From Thraustochytrium sp. TN22 (Eukaryota; Sar; Bigyra; Thraustochytrida; Thraustochytriidae): a stretch of DNA of 64,000 bases. How positions within the stretch are numbered: the stretch's first letter is position 1; every line of letters starts with the position of its first letter. The stretch spans positions 62,001-126,000 of the forward strand of contig JABLUY010000073.1 of the NCBI GenBank assembly GCA_013306675.1, written 5' to 3'. Below the pieces are notes generated by a model, which ran no database searches, was not told where the DNA came from, and worked only from the letters and a program-made list of their open reading frames with translations. Of this stretch, positions 9,084 to 19,203 are shown piece after piece. The translations under genes were made by a program, and so were the position numbers.

Positions 9084-12000
9084 CTACACGCTCGCGTCGG
9101 TGAGGGCTTGGCGCGCCGCAAAGGTGTTGAAGATGTGCTCGAGCGAGGTGACCGAGAGGCTGTAGCCCTCGATGCCAGCCTCGTCGCGGGCGCGCTCAAT
9201 GATGCCGAACATGTCAGAGAGGCGCATGTCGTCCCGGGAGGGCAAGTTGAAGCGCAAGCGAAGGCCGACACGCTCGAGCAGCTTGTGGCCAGGAAAGCGC
9301 GAGTCGAGAATGGAGACGAGACGCTCAAAGGCACGCTCCACCAGAAGCCACTCGCCCAGGTTTTCTGACTGAACGGCGCCCCGGCCCGCCGTGAGGTGCT
9401 GCAGGAGCGCCGCGGCGCTGCCGGTCTCGCGGAAGCTGTTCTCGTAGAGGTCCTGAGCTCCGGCGCGCGTGACCGCCTCGAAGACAGCGTCGCGCGTCAG
9501 CATCGTGCTGGGCTGCACGCCGAGCTCCTCCAAGGAGTCCGCTACCTCGTCCTCCGTGGGCACGCGCAGGTTCACCTCGAGCTGGAAGCCCTGGCCGTAG
9601 CGCGTCTTGAGACGGTGCGCCGTGCCCAGACACCGCAGGCGGCCGTCCACCATGATGGCGATGCGCGACGAGACCGCCTCGGCCTCCTCCATCGAGTGGG
9701 TCGTCAGCAGCACCGAGGTGCGCTTCGAGAGCCGCGAGACCACCTCCAGCAGGAAGCGGCGCGCCGCAGGGTCGACGCCGGCGCTCGGCTCGTCTAGCAT
9801 CACGATCGCCGGCGTGCCGAGGCTGGCGATGGCCACGCTCAGCTTGCGCTTGTTGCCGCCCGAGTAGCTCATGGACAGCTTGTCGGCGTGCAGCGAGAGG
9901 TTCATCTCGCGCAGCGTGCTGTCGATGAGCGGGCCGAGGGCGTCGTCCGGGATGCCCTTGACGCGGCCGTAGAACTGCAGGTGCTCGCGGCCCGTGAGGC
10001 GGTCGAAGAGAGCGTCGAACTGTGGGCAGTAGCCGATGGACTGTTGCGCCGCTACGGTGTCGGTGACGATGTTGTGGCCGTCAATGTAAATGAGGCCCGA
10101 CGTGGGCGGATGCTCGCCGGAGATCATCTGCATGGTGGTGGACTTGCCGGCGCCGTTGATGCCGAGGAGGCCAAAGCACTCGTGGCGGCGGATGCCGAAG
10201 CTGACGTCCTTGACGGCGACCTTATCGGGCGTGAGCGAAGTGCCCGGGTAGACCTTGCGCGCGTGCTGGAGAACGACAACGTTCTCGTCATTGCCGGCCT
10301 CGGTGTCGCCGGGCTGGGTCGCGTGGCCCTCGCTGAGCAGCAGCGGCTCAACGCGCTCGCGCTCCGCCAGCACGTCCTCGTCCTCGAGGCTGTCGCCGTA
10401 GGCCTGGGGCCCAGCAGGATCGCCAGCGGGCTTGGGCGCATCCTTGATGCGGGTACGAGGCCGGCCGCACGAGGGCAGGCAGCGGCTGAAGTTGCCGAGG
10501 CAGAGGCCGTTACGAAAGCGCGTCTGTAGCAGGACGAGCAGCAGCGTGTAGGCGACGCACTCGACGCCTAGGTAGAGCGCGTCGTAGCCCGCGATCTTGA
10601 GACTGAGCGCCTGGTAGTCGATCGGGTTGTTCGGGTCGCCACCGAGCTCGGCCGTGTTGAACTGGTAGTTGAGGATGTCAAGGCTTGCGACGTTGAGGAG
10701 GCCGTGGGCGAAGCAGAACGTGGGCAGAAGGCGGTAGAGGAACATCATGCTCTCGTTGACCTCGTAGGTGGTGTCGATGTAGCTCATGATGGAGGCCACC
10801 AGGTTGAGAACCATGCCGCCGAGCAGGTTGATGAGGATCATGCCGAATTGCGAGAACTTGCTGTTGTCAAAGAGGAAGGTGCAGCAGTATGTGAAGCTCG
10901 TCACAGCCACGCCGTAGAGCAAGAACAGCAGCACGACGGCACCAAAGTTGTTCTTGATCGCCGTCACGTCAAAGGCGTAGATGAGCGCCCACGTGACAAA
11001 CATCACCGCCAGGTATGTGAAGAAGTCAAAGACCCAGTTGGCCGTCCAGTACGCGAAGGGTTTGATGCCGTTGAGCAGCTGTTGATGCCAGCTGCGCTGC
11101 TCCTTCTCGCGCACGATAAAGACCGCGTAGTACGAGGGTACAAAGGAAAAAGCGATGGCGAAGTTGAGCGAGACCGTGAGCCCGGAGATGGCGTCGTAGA
11201 TTTGCGAGTTGAACTTGGTGTTTGGCAGCACGTAGTTCGCCGTGGCGATCGTAGCCGTCGTTGACCCAGTCGCCCCGCGCAGCAGCGCCTCGTTGGCGCG
11301 GTTCATCATGAAGGGCGCCGCGTGCGTGCCCGTGTAGTTGTACACGACGGTGTACTCGGCTTCGATGGGATCGCCGCTCGACGCCGCCGACCCGTACACC
11401 TCGTCCGGCACCACGCCAAAGAGCAGGCCGCCGTAGCGCGAGCCGGCCGCGTCCGTGCGCGTCGCAAGCAGGTCCTCGGAGAAAGCCAGCGTCGTCTCAT
11501 TGTACGCGCTGGCTGCCGTGCAAGAGGCCGGCACGGCGCCGCCGTAAAAGGTCTCCAGGAGCGCCGGCGTGAGCTCGAGGCTCAGGAGCCCCGACAGCGC
11601 GCTCGCCACGTTCTGATCCAGCTCCGCCGGCCTGCAATAGGTGGCCGTCGCACCAATGTCCGCAAACCCGTGGCTGCGGTCGATCTCGCGCACATCCACG
11701 TCGTCCATCCAGGCTTGCGTCGCATTGGGCGAGAGCGAGGCGCCAGCGCCCAGGTTGAAGGGCACCGGCGTGTCGGCGCCTGGGTTCCAGGCGGCCATGT
11801 TGGCGTCGAACCAGATGGCCTCCGGGTCGAAGTCGAAGCTGAGCTGCATCACCAACAGGCCGACGAGCAAAAAGATGAGTGGGATGAGCAGCTGGCAGCA
11901 CCACGCCGTGCGGTCACGCCGCGCGTAGCGCAGACGCTTGAGCAGAATCGCGCGCATGTGCACGGTGTCGGACGCGGCGCGCTGCGCGGCCAACGCGCGC

Positions 12001-14768
12001 TGCTCCGCGGTCAGCGCCGTCGCCTCCCCGTCCGCGTGGCCCCCATCGGCGAGCTGCTCCAAGGCCGGCCCCGAGAGATGCGAGGCGGCGCGCTCGAAGA
12101 CATTGGCCGCGCCCTCGGCCACGCGCAGAAACACGTTCTCCAGACTCGTCACGGAGATGCCCACGTTGACGATGCCCAGTCGGTCCGCGCTACGCTCCAG
12201 CTCCGCCAGCATGGCCTGGAACTTGGGCGACGCGCGCAGCGGCAGCTGCAACATGATCTCCGTGCCCACGTCCGAGAGCACCTCGGCCGCCTGCACATGA
12301 CGCTGCACGATGCCGATGACCTCGCTGCGGTTCGCATCCACGCCGTCGTCCGCCTTCTCGATGGTCATCTGGTAGCCGACGCCGAAGATCTTCTTCAGGT
12401 ACAGGCTGGTGCCGATGCAGCGCAGCTTGCCCTCGCTCATGATGGCGATGCGATCGCCCAGCAGGTCGGCCTCGTCCATGTAGTGCGTGGTCAAAATCAC
12501 CGTGCGGCCTTCGCGGTGGCGCTCGATGGTCTTCCAGGTGAAGGTGCGGCTGTACGGGTCCTGGCCGCTGGTGGGCTCGTCCAGGATGACGAGCTTGCTG
12601 TCGCCCAGGAGCGCCAGGCCGAGGTGCAGCTTGCGCTTCATGCCGCCCGAGAGGCTCTTGGACAGGGTGTTGGTCTTGGGTGCCAGGCCGACTTCGGCGA
12701 TCATCTCTCGAATGGCCTCCTCGCGTTTGGCCGCCGGTACGCCCTTGATGCCAGCGTAGATGCGAAAGTGCTCCTTGACCGTGAGGTTCGGGAAGAGGAT
12801 GTTCTGCTGCGGGCAGACGCCGAGCGAGCGGCGAATGGCGCTCATGTTGCTGCTGATGGGCTGGCCGTACACGTAGGCACGGCCTGCTGAAGACGGGATG
12901 ACGCCCGTGAGCAGGTTGGACAGCGTGGTCTTGCCGGCGCCGTTGTGGCCGAGGAGCGCCAAGATCTGGCCCTCGTAGATGGTGAAGGAGACGTCGTCGA
13001 CGGCGTGGACCGGGCCATGGTCGGTCTTGAAGGTCTTCGAGAGGTCGCCGATCATGACGCAGCGGCCCTCTGCGCGCAGGTCATTGAGCACCTTGGGCAC
13101 GGGCTCAAAGTTGGCGGCTTCGTCCGCCACGAGAGCGGCCTCGACCTCCGCCTGGCGCTGGACGGCGTGCTGGTAGCGTTGCGGGGTCTCGGCGCCGGCC
13201 GGCGGCCAGAAGCAGCCGCACAGGCACGGCCAGAACCACTTGATACGCGCCGCACCAGACGAGGTGCGGATCGCCGCGTCCAAGTAGAGCGACAGGAGCG
13301 TGTAGAGGAAGCAATCCAGGACGAGCATGCTGATGCAATTGCCCATGGTGTAGCTATCAGTGCTGGACTCGCGAAAGTTGCCCCACGTGAGCGGCACCTG
13401 ACCGCCCTCGTACTCGCCCAGGCTGATGGTGCCAAGGGAAAAGGCGGCGGACGGGATGAGGCTGACGAGGATTTGCGGGCCAAGCGGTGAGGTGGCGTCC
13501 GAGAGCGTGGACGCGACGATGTACCCTGCAAAGCTGATGAGCAGCGCCACGATGATGGCCAGCGTCGTGCGCTCAAAGATGGACGCCACGAAGAGCCCAA
13601 ACGCCAACGTCGCCAGCATGTAGAGCCAGATGTAGACGAAGATGACGCCCGTCTCCGCGAGCAGAAAGATGTTGATGGTCGTGATGCCCGTGAGCACGGC
13701 CGCTACGATGGTGAAGAAGCTCGCGTAAAAGAGCGCCCAGGCCAGCTGGTACGCGTGCGGGCTCAGGCCCATGATGAACATGAGCTCGCGCGTGCGCGTC
13801 TCTTTGAGGCTCACGAGCTCGAGAACCAGCATGGCCAGCGGATATAGCAGCGCCAGCACGAGGAAGATGGCGAAAGACGAGCCAGCGGCCGTCCAGAACG
13901 GGTCGATCTGGTACGCCGGCGTCGGCATGGCCAGCAGGTTGACGCGCACCGTCGCGTTTGCGGTTCCGGTTGCTTGCGCCAGGATGAAGGAGTCCACCTC
14001 GCGCTGCACGGTGAGGAAGCCTGACATGAGGTAGCTCGCCGTGTGCGTCGTCGTGCTGCGCCGCAGGTCGTCCGTCGGGTCGGTGTCCGCCAACGGTACG
14101 TTGTCCGTCCCACTTTCCGTGGACACCGTGCTGTTGACGCGGATCTGGTACGACCAATTCGGCGCGCCCGACGAGAACACCACGGCGAGCGAGATGCGCG
14201 GCTTGGCCTCCGTGTTGTAATCGTCGGCGCCCACGTAGTCCCGAAGGGCGGCGTTGTCTGCGACCAGGCCGTCCACTTCATCGAAGCGGCCCTGCTCCGC
14301 AAGCACCGGGTTGCGCGCCTCCCAGAACGCCCGAAAGTCCGCGGCCACCGCCGCTTGCTCCGCCTGGTCGGCGTCCTCCGGAATGACCAGGAACTTGGGC
14401 GTCTCGCAGATGGTCTCGAGGCCGTCCGTGAACGCTGCCAGCAGCGTCTCCGTGTCGGCATTCAGCAGGTCATCCTCCGAACACTGGTACGCAAGGTTGG
14501 CCATGCCGCGGGAGTAGAACGACCCGAAATTCGCCACGTACCAGCCTGGCGACAGGAGCTCCGTCGTGTCTGGCACGGTCTGCGCTTCGTCGGTGTACAT
14601 GGCCACAGCGCTCTCCTCCACGTCCACGATGGTCTTGATAGCCACCATGGCCAGCATCATCACCACTGGCACCACGACTTCCCCGAGGAACCGCACAGGT
14701 TGCCGCCGTTTGGTCAGCACCACCAAGCGCGCCACTGCGGCCAGCTGGCCGCCGAAGGTCGCTGTCAT
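9084..14768 (-). CDS. Full-size ABCA-family ABC transporter (paralogue)
   Basis: A 1,894-aa intact ABCA transporter, tandem paralogue of the 1838-7738 gene. The ATG at 14768 (MTATFGGQLAAVARLVVLTK) aligns with its relatives; the frame extends 79 codons upstream only to a non-ATG codon. NBD1 Walker A GHNGAGKT is at residue 607 and NBD2 Walker A GINGAGKS at 1536; both signatures (LSGGM, YSGGN) and Walker B motifs are intact. The linker after NBD1 is shorter than in the paralogue. The NBDs are nearly identical to those of the neighbour, while the first extracellular domain and linkers differ clearly. By family it moves lipids or lipid-like compounds across a membrane; the diverged extracellular loops suggest a different substrate. 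There is no intron. Confidence 0.95.
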   Translation of the reverse strand: MTATFGGQLAAVARLVVLTKRRQPVRFLGEVVVPVVMMLAMVAIKTIVDVEESAVAMYTDEAQTVPDTTELLSPGWYVANFGSFYSRGMANLAYQCSEDDLLNADTETLLAAFTDGLETICETPKFLVIPEDADQAEQAAVAADFRAFWEARNPVLAEQGRFDEVDGLVADNAALRDYVGADDYNTEAKPRISLAVVFSSGAPNWSYQIRVNSTVSTESGTDNVPLADTDPTDDLRRSTTTHTASYLMSGFLTVQREVDSFILAQATGTANATVRVNLLAMPTPAYQIDPFWTAAGSSFAIFLVLALLYPLAMLVLELVSLKETRTRELMFIMGLSPHAYQLAWALFYASFFTIVAAVLTGITTINIFLLAETGVIFVYIWLYMLATLAFGLFVASIFERTTLAIIVALLISFAGYIVASTLSDATSPLGPQILVSLIPSAAFSLGTISLGEYEGGQVPLTWGNFRESSTDSYTMGNCISMLVLDCFLYTLLSLYLDAAIRTSSGAARIKWFWPCLCGCFWPPAGAETPQRYQHAVQRQAEVEAALVADEAANFEPVPKVLNDLRAEGRCVMIGDLSKTFKTDHGPVHAVDDVSFTIYEGQILALLGHNGAGKTTLSNLLTGVIPSSAGRAYVYGQPISSNMSAIRRSLGVCPQQNILFPNLTVKEHFRIYAGIKGVPAAKREEAIREMIAEVGLAPKTNTLSKSLSGGMKRKLHLGLALLGDSKLVILDEPTSGQDPYSRTFTWKTIERHREGRTVILTTHYMDEADLLGDRIAIMSEGKLRCIGTSLYLKKIFGVGYQMTIEKADDGVDANRSEVIGIVQRHVQAAEVLSDVGTEIMLQLPLRASPKFQAMLAELERSADRLGIVNVGISVTSLENVFLRVAEGAANVFERAASHLSGPALEQLADGGHADGEATALTAEQRALAAQRAASDTVHMRAILLKRLRYARRDRTAWCCQLLIPLIFLLVGLLVMQLSFDFDPEAIWFDANMAAWNPGADTPVPFNLGAGASLSPNATQAWMDDVDVREIDRSHGFADIGATATYCRPAELDQNVASALSGLLSLELTPALLETFYGGAVPASCTAASAYNETTLAFSEDLLATRTDAAGSRYGGLLFGVVPDEVYGSAASSGDPIEAEYTVVYNYTGTHAAPFMMNRANEALLRGATGSTTATIATANYVLPNTKFNSQIYDAISGLTVSLNFAIAFSFVPSYYAVFIVREKEQRSWHQQLLNGIKPFAYWTANWVFDFFTYLAVMFVTWALIYAFDVTAIKNNFGAVVLLFLLYGVAVTSFTYCCTFLFDNSKFSQFGMILINLLGGMVLNLVASIMSYIDTTYEVNESMMFLYRLLPTFCFAHGLLNVASLDILNYQFNTAELGGDPNNPIDYQALSLKIAGYDALYLGVECVAYTLLLVLLQTRFRNGLCLGNFSRCLPSCGRPRTRIKDAPKPAGDPAGPQAYGDSLEDEDVLAERERVEPLLLSEGHATQPGDTEAGNDENVVVLQHARKVYPGTSLTPDKVAVKDVSFGIRRHECFGLLGINGAGKSTTMQMISGEHPPTSGLIYIDGHNIVTDTVAAQQSIGYCPQFDALFDRLTGREHLQFYGRVKGIPDDALGPLIDSTLREMNLSLHADKLSMSYSGGNKRKLSVAIASLGTPAIVMLDEPSAGVDPAARRFLLEVVSRLSKRTSVLLTTHSMEEAEAVSSRIAIMVDGRLRCLGTAHRLKTRYGQGFQLEVNLRVPTEDEVADSLEELGVQPSTMLTRDAVFEAVTRAGAQDLYENSFRETGSAAALLQHLTAGRGAVQSENLGEWLLVERAFERLVSILDSRFPGHKLLERVGLRLRFNLPSRDDMRLSDMFGIIERARDEAGIEGYSLSVTSLEHIFNTFAARQALTDASV

Positions 14769-15230
14769 GATGACTTCTGACCGAGGACGCAAGGAACAAC
14801 GCGAGGGGCGACGCGGTGCGGCCCACTGAAATCGCGGCTCGCCGCCGCTGCGATGCGTTGTAAGATTGGTGCACTGCCGCCGCGGCAGTGCCACGGCGGC
14901 CAGGGTCTCTACGTATGACACAGGCTTGTCTCGTGTGCGCGCGACATCAGACACCCGAATCTCTCGCACGGTCGTACAAAATGCACAAAAAGGCTGCACA
15001 AGCAAGAGACCAGCCAGGCCAGCGCGGTGCTCACTGCCAGCCTGCGGCCGCTCAGGCTGGCGGGCGGGGGGGGAGGGGGAGTTACGGAAGCTTGTCCGTC
15101 AACGAGCCAGCCGGTGTCCTGGGCCATCATGGTTGTTTGTGTCGTGTCGCACAGTGCTGGGCATTGCTGGACGATCGACGACCGCACCGTGGCCCCAAGG
15201 AGTCTTCAAGACCCAAGGGCGAGCAAGCGA

Positions 15231-15278
15231 GGGCGCAAGCGAACTAGGGCGCAAGCGAGCTAGGGCGCAAGCGAGCAA
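15231..15278. repeat. 16-bp tandem repeat, three copies
   Basis: Three copies of a 16-bp unit beginning GGGCGCAAGCGA, each ending in CTA or CAA with one or two changes, preceded and followed by degenerate partial copies. Confidence 0.85.
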
Positions 15279-16005
15279 GGGCGAGCGATGCATGTCACGG
15301 TGGCGCAGGCTCAAACGTTACGTTACGTCAAGCGGGCCCTCCTGCAGCAGGGCCGACGAACACTGCCAGCGTAACCACAGGAGTAGTGTCACACAGGTAA
15401 GGTCACAGGCGGCGACCCGGCCCCGGGCCGGCCTGCAGTTTGCAGCGGAACCAGCGCGCCCCAGCTAGCTTGCCGTCCAGCCGCCCGCGCGGGGCCGCGC
15501 GGGCCGCGGCTCCAAGTTCGCATGCATCATCGCCCCTCCGACCGGCTTGCGCAAAACCTGCCATGGTGATTGCATCACCTGGTTGGTACCCTACCAGGTA
15601 CCGGCCTATGGTGCAGAGTCTGCAGGGGCAGAGAGGCTCGGCCGCGGACCGATTCGCCATCGATAAGCACTCGGCGCTGGTTTATTGCGAGGGGGGAGGG
15701 GCGCTGGACGCTGGCCGTCGTGGCGGCGTGGCCACGAGCAAGGTCGTGGCAGATGTGTGCGGGAGGGAGGCGCCGCGCGGTGCAGCGTGCAAATCGGCAG
15801 GACTACGACTTGCGCCACTTCTTTGCTGCATGAGGCACGCACACCACTGTATGCAGTGCAGCGCAGCGCGCGAATCGGCATCGGCAGAACCAAGACTTAT
15901 GCCCCGTGCTCTTGATGATGACGGCCGGCTTGTGCAATCCGTCCGACACGTGGAGGTTGGAGCAGCAAGCAGGACCATGGCTTGCTTGTACTGTACCACC
16001 TGCTC

Positions 16006-16052
16006 ATAGACTTGTTCACGTCTTGCTCATAGACTTACTCATAGACTTGCTC
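16006..16052. repeat. Short repeat GCTCATAGACTT-type
   Basis: Three copies of a CTCATAGACTT unit with related shorter pieces between them, in the probable 3' untranslated region of the oxidoreductase gene. Confidence 0.7.
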
Positions 16053-16076
16053 AGGTCTTCGCGCGTTACTTTCTTC

Positions 16077-16082
16077 TTTATT
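16077..16082 (-). terminator. Poly(A) signal-like AATAAA
   Basis: On the minus strand AATAAA lies one base after the stop codon of the oxidoreductase gene (stop 16084-16086). Its position is unusually close to the stop, so a role as cleavage signal is plausible but unproven. Confidence 0.4.
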
Positions 16083-16083
16083 G

Positions 16084-17139
16084 TTACTTGGAAGCGGGGT
16101 GCTCGCCGTGGAGGTCGATGATAATGCGGCCGGTGTTGGAGCCGTCGAAGAGCTTGAGCAAGGCGCGCGGCGTCTCCTCCAGGCCGACAATGACGTCCTC
16201 CTTGTACTTGAGCTTGCCCTCGTCGAGGTACTTGGCGAGCTCGCGATTCGCCTCGGCCCACTGCTGCATGTAGTTCATGACGATGAAGCCCTCCATCTTG
16301 ACGCTAAACTTGATGAGACGGAAGAGGTTGCACGGGCCGGGGCGCGGCTTCTCGTCGTTGTAGCCGGCGATGGCGCCGCAGAGCACAATGCGTGCCTTGA
16401 AGTTGACGTGGTTGATGACGGCCTCGAGCTGGTCGAAGCCGACGTTGTCGTAGAAGACGTCGACGCCGTCAGGCACGGCATCGGCCAGGTCGCTGGCAAA
16501 GTCCTTGCCGTCGTTCTTCTTGTAGTCCACAGCCACGTCGACGCCGAGCTCGTCCTTGAGCCACTGGCACTTGTCCGGGCCGCCGGCGATGCCCACGACG
16601 CGGCACTTGTAGACGTGCTTGGCAATCTGGCACGCCGCGCTGCCCGTGGCACCGGCTGCGCCGCTCACCACCACCGTCTCGCCCTCCTTGGGCTGGCCAA
16701 TCTCGCGCAGGCCAAAGTACGCGGTCAGGCCCGTCGTGCCCAGCGCCCCCAGGTGCACGCTCAAAGGGTGGCCCTTGGCCGTCTCCGGGTCGATCTTGCG
16801 CACCATCTGGGCCGACGACACGCCGTACTCGCGCATGCCCAGACGGCCGAGGATGAAGTCGCCCTCGCTCAGGCCCTCGGCGCGCGACGCCTCCACGACG
16901 CCCAGCCCCGTCGCCGCCATCACGTCGCCCACCTCCACGGCCTTGACGTAGCTCTTACCCGCGTTCATCATGCCGCGCAGCGCCGGGTCCAGCGTCAGGA
17001 ACATCGTCTTGAACAGCACCTCGCCCTCCTTGAGGTCATCCGCGCTCGGCCGCTCCGCCTCCCCGTACACCAGGTCCTCGCCCGGCACGGGCTTGCCCGT
17101 TGGCCGCTTCGCCAGCCGCACCACGTGCTGCGTCGCCAT
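16084..17139 (-). CDS. Zinc-independent MDR oxidoreductase (PTGR/LTB4DH-like)
   Basis: A 351-aa NADP-dependent medium-chain reductase of the prostaglandin reductase/leukotriene B4 12-hydroxydehydrogenase type, usually about 330-350 aa. The N-terminal GroES-like half begins MATQHVVRLAKRPTGKPVPG; the Rossmann half carries VVVSGAAGATGSAACQIAK at about 153-171, followed by VVGIAGGPDKCQWLKDELGV. Zinc ligands are absent, as normal for this subfamily. By family it reduces the alkenal or enone double bond of reactive carbonyls using NADPH; the substrate is inferred only. The frame stays open 98 codons upstream through a low-complexity AEQS-rich stretch; the ATG at 17139 gives the family N-terminus. 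A second copy lies upstream at 18136-19203, pointing to tandem duplication. Confidence 0.9.
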   Translation of the reverse strand: MATQHVVRLAKRPTGKPVPGEDLVYGEAERPSADDLKEGEVLFKTMFLTLDPALRGMMNAGKSYVKAVEVGDVMAATGLGVVEASRAEGLSEGDFILGRLGMREYGVSSAQMVRKIDPETAKGHPLSVHLGALGTTGLTAYFGLREIGQPKEGETVVVSGAAGATGSAACQIAKHVYKCRVVGIAGGPDKCQWLKDELGVDVAVDYKKNDGKDFASDLADAVPDGVDVFYDNVGFDQLEAVINHVNFKARIVLCGAIAGYNDEKPRPGPCNLFRLIKFSVKMEGFIVMNYMQQWAEANRELAKYLDEGKLKYKEDVIVGLEETPRALLKLFDGSNTGRIIIDLHGEHPASK

Positions 17140-18135
17140 CCTCTTCGCGCTGCTCTGCTCTGCGCTGCGCTGCTCTGCTCTGCTCTGCTCTGCGCGCCGC
17201 TGCTGCTCGTCGCTTGCGCCTCGGGCTCGGTTCTTGGTTTGCCTTCTGCGGTCACGGCGGCGGTGGCGACGCGGGTTTGTGCTCGCCTGCGAGCGGCGGC
17301 GTGGCTTCTGAAGATCGAGGTCGATCGATGATCGGACCGCCTCGTTAGTATGCACGGTCGACAGCCTGATCAGCGAGAGCAGCGCGTCGCAGTGGCGGAG
17401 AGGAGTGAGGCGCAGCAGGCAGGCAGGCCGCACTGGCAGGCAGGCAGGCAGGACCTCCGACTCGCCTCACATCACGATGGCATCATGATCTTGACTGGCC
17501 AGGAGCAATGACTCGGAGAGGCAGATCAGATCGTCAGCCCAGGGGATGGACTCGGAGGCAGGCAGTCAGAAGGGAGTCACTGAGTCAGGACTCAAGGCAC
17601 GGGCGAGCTCTCGCGCTTCGCCGAGAGGTAGAGAGGCAGGCAAGCTCGGCCTTGGCATCGTTGTTAGTTTGCAAAGTCGCGCCGACAGCGGCGGGGGCCG
17701 GGGCGGCGGATCAGGAGAGAGAGCCCGACTTCCGACTGCAGCGAGGCACCCGGCACTGGTGGCCCGTGGTGGGTGCGTTGCTGACTCAAGAAGGATGACG
17801 CGCATGGCATGGGACGAACTTCAACTTGGCAGCGGCGCGCTGCAGGTCCGCGGACCGAGGTCGGTCTTACTTGACAGTGTCTGCAAACGAACGGCAACGT
17901 GGCGCCACTGGCAGTGCAGTGCCAATGCCTGGCAGTGCAGTGCCAATGCCGGCGCAGTGCCGCCAGTGCCTGACTCACCAAGGCACTGTGGCTTCTTACT
18001 GGTCAGCCAATCACTTGCGCGTCGTAGTAGCTTGGCTTGACACTTCGCGGCCTCGCTCCTCGTCATCCTTGGTCACCGTAGCGGCGCAGGTCTCACTTCA
18101 CCAAAAGCTTGTCACAAGTCTAACTACTTTTAGAA
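17140..18135. other. Intergenic spacer between the two oxidoreductases
   Basis: About 1 kb with no accepted gene. The part next to the downstream ATG (17140-17205) is a TGCTC/TGCGC repeat tract, probably in the 5' untranslated region. GGCAG repeats occur near 17420-17450, and a duplicated 21-mer is listed separately. Confidence 0.6.
17910..17951. repeat. 21-bp tandem duplication
   Basis: Two adjacent copies of a unit starting GGCAGTGCAGTGCCAATGCC, identical except for the last base, followed by a related GCAGTGCC piece. Confidence 0.9.
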
Positions 18136-19203
18136 TCACAGGCGCGCACGAGGAGTGGCAGCAGCGCTGTTGTGGATGTCGATAATTAGACGGCCGCGGT
18201 TGCCGCCGTACTCGCCAAAGAGCTTGAGGAGGGCGCGAGGCGCCTCGGCGAGACCGGGGATGACCTCCTCCTTGTACTTGATCTTGCCCTCCTTCAGCCA
18301 CTTGCTGATCTCGCGCTTGGCCTCAGGGAAGCGCTTCACGTAATTGAGGACGATAAAGCCCTCCATGCGCGAGCTGGTGGAGATGAGGTTGAGGTAGGCG
18401 GAGGGGCCCGGGCGCAGGGACTCGTCGTTGTAGCCTGCGATGGCGCCGCAGAGCACGACGCGCGCCTGAAAGTTGAGCTGCTTGAGCGTCTCGTTGAGGA
18501 TGAAGCCGCCGACGTTGTCAAAGAAGACGTCGACGCCCTTGGGGCAGGCCTTGCGCAGGTCGCGCTTGAAGCTGCGGCCCTCGTCCTTGCGGTAGTCAAT
18601 GGCCTCATCGACGCCGAGCTCGTCCTTGAGCCACTGGCACTTGTCCTCACCACCGGCGATGCCCACGACGCGGCAGCCATAGACGTGCTTGGCGATCTGC
18701 GCCACCATGCTGCCGGTGGCGCCGGCCGCCGCGCTCACCACGACCGTATCGGTGGGCTTGGGCAGGCCCACCTCGACGAGACCAAAGTACGCCGTGAGGC
18801 CCGTGCCGCCAAGGGCGCCGAGGTGGATGCTGGGCGACTGGCCTTCGACCGCCTCGATCTTCTCCAGCTTCTTGCCGGCCGCCACGCCGTACTCGCACCA
18901 GCCCAGCTCATGCGCACAGTCCACCCAGTCGCCCACGCGCAGCGCAGGGTCACGCGAGGCCTCCACGACGCCCACGCTGCTGCCGCGCATCACTGCGCCC
19001 AGCTCCACCGGCGGGATGTAGCTCTTTTGGTCGCGCATCCACCCGCGCATCGCCGGGTCCAGCGTCAGGAACACGTTCTTCACCAGCACCTCGCCCTCCT
19101 TGAGGTCCTCCGCGCGCGGCTTGGCCGCCTCCTGGTACACCAGGTGCTCGCCCGGCACCGGCATGCCCATCGGCCGCTTCTCCAGCCGCACCACGTGCTG
19201 CAT
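18136..19203 (-). CDS. Zinc-independent MDR oxidoreductase (PTGR/LTB4DH-like), paralogue
   Basis: A 355-aa paralogue of the gene at 16084-17139, with the same layout: N-terminus MQHVVRLEKRPMGMPVPGEH, cofactor motif VVVSAAAGATGSMVAQIAK at about 152-170, then VVGIAGGEDKCQWLKDELGV and GFILNETLKQLNFQARVVLC. It would be a cytosolic NADPH-dependent reductase of enones or alkenals by family. The two proteins differ in many surface positions and at the C-terminus (this one ends in an alanine/arginine-rich tail), so the duplication is not recent. The ATG at 19203 was chosen because it starts the family domain; 20 further upstream codons are open without homology. It is transcribed away from the SH3-IQ gene across a 569-bp divergent spacer. 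Confidence 0.9.
   Translation of the reverse strand: MQHVVRLEKRPMGMPVPGEHLVYQEAAKPRAEDLKEGEVLVKNVFLTLDPAMRGWMRDQKSYIPPVELGAVMRGSSVGVVEASRDPALRVGDWVDCAHELGWCEYGVAAGKKLEKIEAVEGQSPSIHLGALGGTGLTAYFGLVEVGLPKPTDTVVVSAAAGATGSMVAQIAKHVYGCRVVGIAGGEDKCQWLKDELGVDEAIDYRKDEGRSFKRDLRKACPKGVDVFFDNVGGFILNETLKQLNFQARVVLCGAIAGYNDESLRPGPSAYLNLISTSSRMEGFIVLNYVKRFPEAKREISKWLKEGKIKYKEEVIPGLAEAPRALLKLFGEYGGNRGRLIIDIHNSAAATPRARL

Larger units (their letters stand above)
14769..16083. other. Intergenic spacer, ABCA 5' flank and oxidoreductase 3' flank
   Basis: 1.3 kb without an accepted gene. It contains a G-run tract near 15060-15080, a 16-bp tandem repeat, a 12-bp repeat near the oxidoreductase 3' end, and a poly(A)-type signal. 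The short open frames here carry no recognisable motif. Confidence 0.6.
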
